Below are positions 57,523-64,000 of a DNA stretch of 64,000 nucleotides, piece after piece. Positions within the stretch are counted from its first letter, which is position 1. Each line of letters starts with the position of its first letter. The stretch is from Brugia malayi (taxonomy: Eukaryota > Nematoda > Chromadorea > Rhabditida > Onchocercidae). Made by a program: the position numbers and the translations under genes. The stretch lies in the NCBI RefSeq assembly GCF_000002995.4, contig NW_025062476.1, positions 1-64,000 of the forward strand, read 5' to 3'. The notes under the pieces were generated by a model. The model saw nothing but the letters and a program-made list of their open reading frames with translations, was not told the DNA's origin and did no database searches.

Positions 57523-59869
57523 TCCTGTGTGACGCTAAAATACTAGCCGTAGAATTAATAAAGCATAAAACCTCCAAATTTCCGGAAATAATCAAAAAGA
57601 ATGCTCCATCAAATAATGGGTGGCTTCAAATAATTAATATTGATTTTATCCTAATTCAAAAATCTTCAGATAAATCTACGGAGCTATCTTGAAATTCTGG
57701 ATAGCAATTTCAGGACATGTCGAAAATTCTTGAACAAAATATTATCGTGATAAAAAAACAAGTTGATAAAAAATTTTAAATCGCGTAACAAAGATTTTCT
57801 GTAAAATTAAAAGTTTTGAAAAATCATAAGTGAAAGGAAAGAAGCTAACATTATAACAATACTACAAATTTTTTTTTTCCTTCACTAAAAATTAACGGCA
57901 AAACAGGACAGAACAAAATGACACACAGCTATGCATTCCATTATGTTTGCCAACATTTAGTTCTTATTTCTGATGCTTCTGAAAAGCATGACCATTTATA
58001 TGAGTGACACTTTACGATTAATGGTTGAAATTGTTTTGTAGATCATAAATCAACATTAAATTTGACGATCATAAATCACAATGATGCAAAAAGCAAAGAA
58101 TTATTCTTTTCAGCTCTCTTCTTTGACCTCATTGACACTATGTCATGTGAGACAGTAATAATTTAAGAGATTAAAATTCAGCAAGTCTTTCTAAAAAGTA
58201 ATTTTAAATCATTTTAGTAAACTACAACTTCTCACTTGAAATGTCTCTCTAGAATACAATTTAGGATGTGTTAATATTACTGTTACATTATGAAAGTTCA
58301 AATAAGCGGTAACAATGATTCATATTGTATTGAAACAAATCACATTCATGCTGATATATTGATCGTTTTTTGTTTTGTTTTATTTTGAAGTTGTCGTGAG
58401 ATTACTGAAATTTACAAAATTCTTTATGAAAATAGAAAGTGATAGGAAAAGAAGAAAAAACTAGAAAACAACGGTGCAAGTATTTCGCTTCATTAAGGTA
58501 CATGAGGAAAGACAGAAGCAATGAATATTTGTTCAACAGTTTGCTTTTCATAATGGAATCTTTTGAAAGCATTAAAGAAACCTTAGGAACGAGAAAGAAG
58601 GATAAGAATGAGAAAGAAAAAAGTTTGGAAACAATATTATAATATTTCTCATTCATCATTCAATAATATTGCAACACTGCATAAGCTTTAAGACGATAAA
58701 TTTAAAATGGGATCGGATGAAATTAAAATTTTGTGAATATTTGTCAAAAATTTTTAAACAACTACATTTCACTTAAAATTTCAAAACTTCTGTGAAACAA
58801 TTTTGCATTACTAATCTTTTTAAACATAAACACTACAAGCATGCAATAAAAGATGCTATACTCAAATTGTCGACAAATTAATTTTGGACTTTTTTTTTTT
58901 TTTACAAGGTATATCAGGTTATAGAGATAGGATGAAAAATATGAAAATCATATGATACCTTGAAAAGTATATTGGTTCAACTTTAAATTTTGCATCATAA
59001 ATCGAAATTGCAAATTATCTCCAAGTTTTAGCAACATTAGCATTGAAACTATTGCATAATGATGTAATTCGTAAATTGTCGGCATAAAATTGATCCGAAA
59101 TTTCACTTCATCCTAATGAAAGGGAAAAAAGTGATCGGTAAAGAGAGACCAATAACATCTACGGTTAACAAAGATAGAGGAAATCATCATCGGAAAGATA
59201 AACAGCAGACTGTGGTGACCAGACTGATGTGTAGTGGCGGCGCAATACTTCAGATTAACAAATGGCGCATTGCTGTTGTCTCTTTCACTGTTAAATCATT
59301 ACTGCAACAGTTACAATAATGATAGCGACCATAACCATTTTGCAGCACTGATATTGCAGTGATAATAATGATAGCATTAATTATGACTTTCTTCATGAAC
59401 AATCCTACATAATGTACTGTTGAACTGCTGGCATCAATATGGCGATGCCAAATTAAACCGACAACTATCAACAGTTAAGCGATGTTTTCTTCTTTTACCC
59501 ATTATCAAACCATTTCTACTCATTTCCATTTTTCTCTTAATTTCATTTATGTCAAGCAAGTTTTCTCATCACTTTAAATAACATTTCACTAGTGCAAGCA
59601 CTAAATAAAATTTATCTTGATTTGAAGTCTACATTAGTAAAATTAACTTCCAACATAGATAACTTGATATGATGCTATTGTTTGCAAAATATTGATCACC
59701 CGAATGTGTCGCATAATACTCTCATGTTGATTCTATTATTTTATTTAAATTAGGGATTGAAATATTTGCCCAAAAGCAAGGCTATATGTAACGACGAAAG
59801 ATCAGTGGAATAGAAATTATTCCAATCACTGATGAATTTTCATCATAAAACTTTCATTAAAAAATTCGA
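57523..59869. other. Upstream noncoding region
   Basis: Between the first exon of the SLC3A-like gene and the last satellite block. It should hold that gene's promoter, but no clear element is visible. Open frames of up to 85 codons (58402-58659 minus, 59116-59319 plus) resemble no known protein. Confidence 0.55.
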
Positions 59870-60266
59870 TCTTATTTCATCATAAAACTTTCATAAAATT
59901 CGATCTTAAGATTTCAAACAAAAATTAATTTTAGCTGCAGAAATGAATTAAATCTACGACAAATTAAAAATATTATTAATTTTGCCTCTCAAATATTAAA
60001 AAAAGCTTAGTTATTGAAATTTATTTTCATAATTATGTTGTCAGTTGACCACACCGTAACTGACCGTTATCCATGCAATGCATAAATTTAATCAATTGAC
60101 TTAAAAATAACTATTTTTTTTTAATGAATTGATATTTCTTAATAGTTTTAACATTTAATTAAAATCAAAATTGATAAAACCAGAAATTATTTCCCCGCTT
60201 AATATACAAAAACTCTTGGAAATTATAAAATTTTTACCAAAATCAATTTTTAGATTTGAAATAATG

Positions 60267-60286
60267 CTTAAGCCTAAGCCTAAGCA
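60267..60286 (+). repeat. Interstitial telomere island (short form)
   Basis: Three TAAG steps of telomere sequence between AATGCTTA and TAAGCATT arms, without the middle aatata seen in the array. Confidence 0.9.
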
Positions 60287-62050
60287 TTTGTTTATTATTT
60301 AAAATGTCAAATGACCGCGATGTATGTGACCAGTATTATTCAACGCTTATAAATTAATTAAGCTCAAAATACTTAATTTTCTTTACGAATTGATATTTTT
60401 TAATAGTTTTAACATTTTAATTAAATTGAAATTTGACAACACCGGCATTTATTTCATAGTTTAATATGCAAAAACTTTTACAAACTGCACAATTTTCTTA
60501 AATTATGGTATTTAAATTTGGAAAATTAATTACAATTGTAAAAATGAAATAAAACCGTTACAAACAAAGATTTTAATTTATTTTACTAATGAAATATTGA
60601 TTAAAAGTTATTTTTTAATATTTTATGCTGACCAATTGACCACACCGTGATTGACCAGTACCTATGCAACGCTTATAAATTAATCAATCATGTTCAAATT
60701 ATCTAATTATTTTAATGATTTGATTTTTTTTTAATATTTTAACATTTAATTAAAATGAATTTTTGATATTGCTAGAATTTATTTTGTAGAATAATATGTG
60801 AAATTCTAGTAAATTAATGAATTTTTATACAATTTAAATTTTAAATAAAAATTAATTATAATTGTGAGAATGAATTAAAACCGTCAAAAATTAAAAATTT
60901 AAATAGTTTTGCTAATCAAATATTGATTAAAACTTAATTTCGAATGATTATTTTATTATTTATGCTGACCAAATGACCAACCGTAAATGACCAGTATCCA
61001 TGAAATGAATAAAAATTAATCAATTAAGTTCAAATTGTCCAATTTTTTTTTATGAATTGATAATTTCAATATTCTAACATTTAATTAAATTAAATTTTGA
61101 CAATTCCGGCATTTATTTTATAGTTTAGTATACAAAAACCTAACAAATTATTGAATTTTCATAAAATTTGATATTTAGATTTCAAATAAAAATTTAATTG
61201 TAAGAATGAATTAGAACAGTGGCAAGTTAAAAATTTAAATAATTTTGCAAATAATACATTGTTTAAAACCTAATTTTGAATGATTATTTTATTATTTATG
61301 CTGACCAAATGACCAGTATCCATGAAATGAATAAAAAATAATCAATTAAATTCCAATTATCTAATTTTTTTTTATGAATTGATATTTTTCAATATTCTAG
61401 AATTTAATTAAATTAAATTTTGACAATTCCTGCATTTATTTTATAGTTTAATATACAAAACCCTAACAAATTATTGATTTTTCACAAAATTTGATATTTA
61501 AATTTGAAATAAAATTTAATTTGAATTGTAAGAATGAATTAAAACCGTGATAAATCAAAAATTTAATCAATTCCGCTAGTCAAATATTGATTAAAACTTA
61601 ATTTTCAAAGTTTATTTAATTATTTATGCTGATCAAATGACCAGTCGTAAAAGACCAGTATCCATGAAATGAATAAAAAATAATCAATTAAGTTCCAATT
61701 ATCTAATTTTTTTTTTTTTAATTTTTTTTTTGATATTTTTCAATATTCTAACATTTAATTAAATTAAATTTTGACAATTCCTGCATTTATTTTATAGTTT
61801 AGTATACAAAAACCTAACAAATTATTGAATTTTCATAAAATTTGATATTTAGATTTGAAATAAAAATTAATTTCAATTGTAAGAATGAATTAGAATAGTG
61901 GCAATTAAAAATTTAAATAATTTTGCAAATAAAACATTGTTTAAAACCTAGATTTGAATGATTATTTAATTATTTATGCCGATCAAATGACCAGTCGTAA
62001 ATAACCAGTACCTATGCAATGCATATAAATTGATCAATTAAGCTCGAAAT

Positions 62051-62065
62051 ATCTAAGTCTAAGCA
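62051..62065 (+). repeat. Decayed telomere island
   Basis: Reads atctaagtctaagcatt: a degenerate form with only the right arm kept, at the same place in the subrepeat. Confidence 0.6.
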
Positions 62066-62984
62066 TTATTTTATTATTTAAAATGTCAAATGACCACAAT
62101 GTATGTGACCATTTCCAGCACTATGCGTATATAATAATCATTTTTTTTTTATTAAATGATATTTTTTAATAGTTTTAACATCCTTTGAAATTAAATTTTG
62201 ATAATAGTAGAACTTCTTACCTAGTTTTATATGCAAATACCCGTATAAATTATGGGATTTTTGTAAATGTATTATTTAAATTTGAAATGTAAATTTATTT
62301 GAATTGTAAGAATGAATTAAAACCGTGATAAATTAAAAATTTAGTCAATTCCGCTAGTCAAATATTGATTAAAACTTAATTTTCAAAGTTTATTTAATTA
62401 TTTATGCTGATCAAATGACCAGTCGTAAATGACCAGTATCCATGAAATGAATAAAAAATAATCAATTAAGCTCGAAATATCTAATTTTTTTTTAATGAGT
62501 ATATATTTTTTAACAGTTTTAACATTTAATTAAAGTAAAATTTGATATTACTAGAAATTATTTCGTAGTCTAATATACAAAAAAGGCTTTGATTCATTGC
62601 AAATCATAAAATTTTCATAAAATTCGATCTTAAAATTTCAAACAAAAATTAATTTTAGCTGCAGAAATGAATTAAATCTACGACAAATTAAAAATCTTAT
62701 TAATTTTGCTTCTCAAATATTAAAAAAAGCTTAGTTATTGAAATTTATTTTCATATTTATGTTGTCAGTTGACCACACCGTAACTGACCGTTATCCATGC
62801 AATGCATAAATTTAATCAATTCACTTCAAAATAACTAATTTTTTTTAATGAATTGACATTTTTTAATAGTTTTAACATTTAATTAAAATCAAAATTGATA
62901 AAACTAGAAATTATTTCCTCGTTTAATATACAAAGGAAATTAAAAAAATTTTCACCATAATCAATTTTTAGATTTGAAAAAATG

Positions 62985-63004
62985 CTTAAGCCTAAGCCTA
63001 AGCA
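62985..63004 (+). repeat. Interstitial telomere island (short form)
   Basis: Same short form as at 60267, between AATGCTTA and TAAGCATT arms. Confidence 0.9.
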
Positions 63005-63623
63005 TTATTTTATTATTTAAGATGTCAAATGACCACAATGTACGTGATAGTTCCCGCACTATGCGTATACAATAATCAATTTTTTTTTATTAAATGATTT
63101 TTTTTTAATACTTTTAACATCATTTGAAATTAAATTTTGATAATAGTAGGACTTCTTACCTAATTTAGTATGCAAATACCCGTACAAATTATGGGATTTT
63201 TATAAATTATGGTATTATTTAAATTCGAAATATAAATTAATTTTAATTGTAAGAATGAATTAAAATCGTGAAAAATTAAAAATTTAATTAATTTCTAAAG
63301 TTTATTTTATTATTTTTGCTAGTCAAATGACCACGGTGTGTGTGACCAGTACCTTGCAACGCATAAAATTCAATCAATTAAGTACAAAATATCTATTTTT
63401 TTAATGAACTGATAATTTTCAATATTTTAACATTTAATTAAGATTAGTTTTTGATATTGCTAGAATTTATTTTGTAGATTAGTAAGCAAAATTCTAAATT
63501 CCATAGAGCAACACAGTGACACACAGCGAAGATAAAGTATATATAACTCTAAAAGATTTTAGTAGTAGTGAAGCTTTATAACTGTATTCTTAAGTTAAGA
63601 AGGTGCTTTCTACATATTTTTTT

Positions 63624-64000
63624 CTATTGTACTGCTTTCATTTCATCTATTTTAGTACTAAGTTCTAATATTTTAGTCGCAACACAAGACACCGCCCATG
63701 CTATTGCTGCAACTACAACTACTGTTGCTATTATAGGATAGCCCGAATGCGACTTGCGACTGTTTCAGTTACAAAAAGTGCTGTTGCTGTGCAGTACTAT
63801 TGTTAAATCAAAAGACATTTTACTCTGTTGGTCAAATCGCTTCATTCTCTCTTCAGACCAAAGATTTCACCTCTTAATTATGTAGTGACTTTTGTTAAAA
63901 TCGCTCGGGATTTTACCATCATTATTCTCTAACAAAACATTTACTCTTTTACCTATTAAAGTCTTAATTACTCCTTTGCAGCTATATCGAGTATCTGTGC
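63624..64000 (-). pseudogene. Ankyrin-repeat membrane protein fragment of Wolbachia type
   Basis: Runs off the right edge. In one minus-strand frame: VIKTLIGKRVNVLLENNDGK then IPSDFNKSHYIIK, a typical ankyrin repeat end. After stops comes a membrane segment (YPIIATVVVVAAIAWAVSCV) and a short tail (TKILELSTKIDEMKAVQ), ending at 63624. Ankyrin proteins with a C-terminal membrane segment are plentiful in Wolbachia. Two or more internal stops or shifts show decay. Wolbachia origin is inferred from style and from the neighbouring pattern at 31.7-38.3 kb; a nematode ankyrin gene is less likely because no splice sites are evident. Confidence 0.55.

Larger units (their letters stand above)
59870..63500. 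repeat. Right-hand satellite block, diverged
   Basis: About eleven subrepeats of the same roughly 325-bp family, recognisable by gaccac/gaccagt boxes at about 60046, 60313, 60640, 60975, 61310, 61638, 61988, 62089, 62420, 62772 and 63027-63330. Unlike the 38-51 kb array it is not arranged in identical 2.6-kb units. Stretches of it (60410-60660, 62200-62280) match the array unit closely. It ends near 63500, next to an ankyrin-type bacterial fragment. Confidence 0.88.

Noticed and set aside
58402..59471. Several 65-85-codon open frames upstream of the SLC3A-like gene
   Set aside because: Composition is AT-driven, they overlap on opposite strands, and no domain or splice context supports them.

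Overview
The window is the left end of a nematode chromosome, most likely a filarial nematode of the Onchocercidae. The first 12.16 kb is an almost pure TAAGCC tract, the C-rich strand of the nematode telomere repeat TTAGGC, running from the chromosome end at base 1 inward. The rest is AT-rich and intron-containing, with nematode-like genes, and it carries decayed DNA that looks as if it came from a Wolbachia endosymbiont. Nuclear Wolbachia insertions are common in filarial worms. The species cannot be named from the sequence alone.

Layout: telomere (1-12164); a short GC-richer subtelomere made of two decayed copies of one duplicated segment (12165-14760); a first, very diverged block of a roughly 330-bp satellite family (15040-16760); 4.4 kb of AT-rich DNA without recognisable genes; a nearly intact BEL/Pao LTR retrotransposon on the minus strand with two 405-bp LTRs and an env-like tail (21140-28988); more empty DNA; a second satellite block (30361-31740); about 6.5 kb of shattered Wolbachia-like genes (31740-38270: two Rpn nucleases, valS, trmD, a thioredoxin-like gene, tmk and ftsH); a tandem array of five nearly identical 2.6-kb satellite units (38330-51660), each with an embedded telomere-repeat island; two host genes facing each other (a 5'-truncated Fic/AMPylase gene at 51713-52961 + and a ten-exon SLC3A-like amino-acid-transporter heavy-chain gene at 54131-57522 -); a noncoding stretch; a last satellite block (59870-63500); and a decayed ankyrin-repeat fragment of Wolbachia type running off the right edge.

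The genes do not form a pathway. The window shows how a chromosome end is built. One satellite family occurs at four places. The telomere islands sit in one particular subrepeat, where they replace normal satellite sequence between 9-bp inverted arms. Endosymbiont DNA lies directly against satellite at several junctions. The most interesting possibilities are that the 2.6-kb units act as recombination-based subtelomere or telomere-maintenance templates, and that the neighbouring Fic gene has lost the part encoding its autoinhibitory helix.
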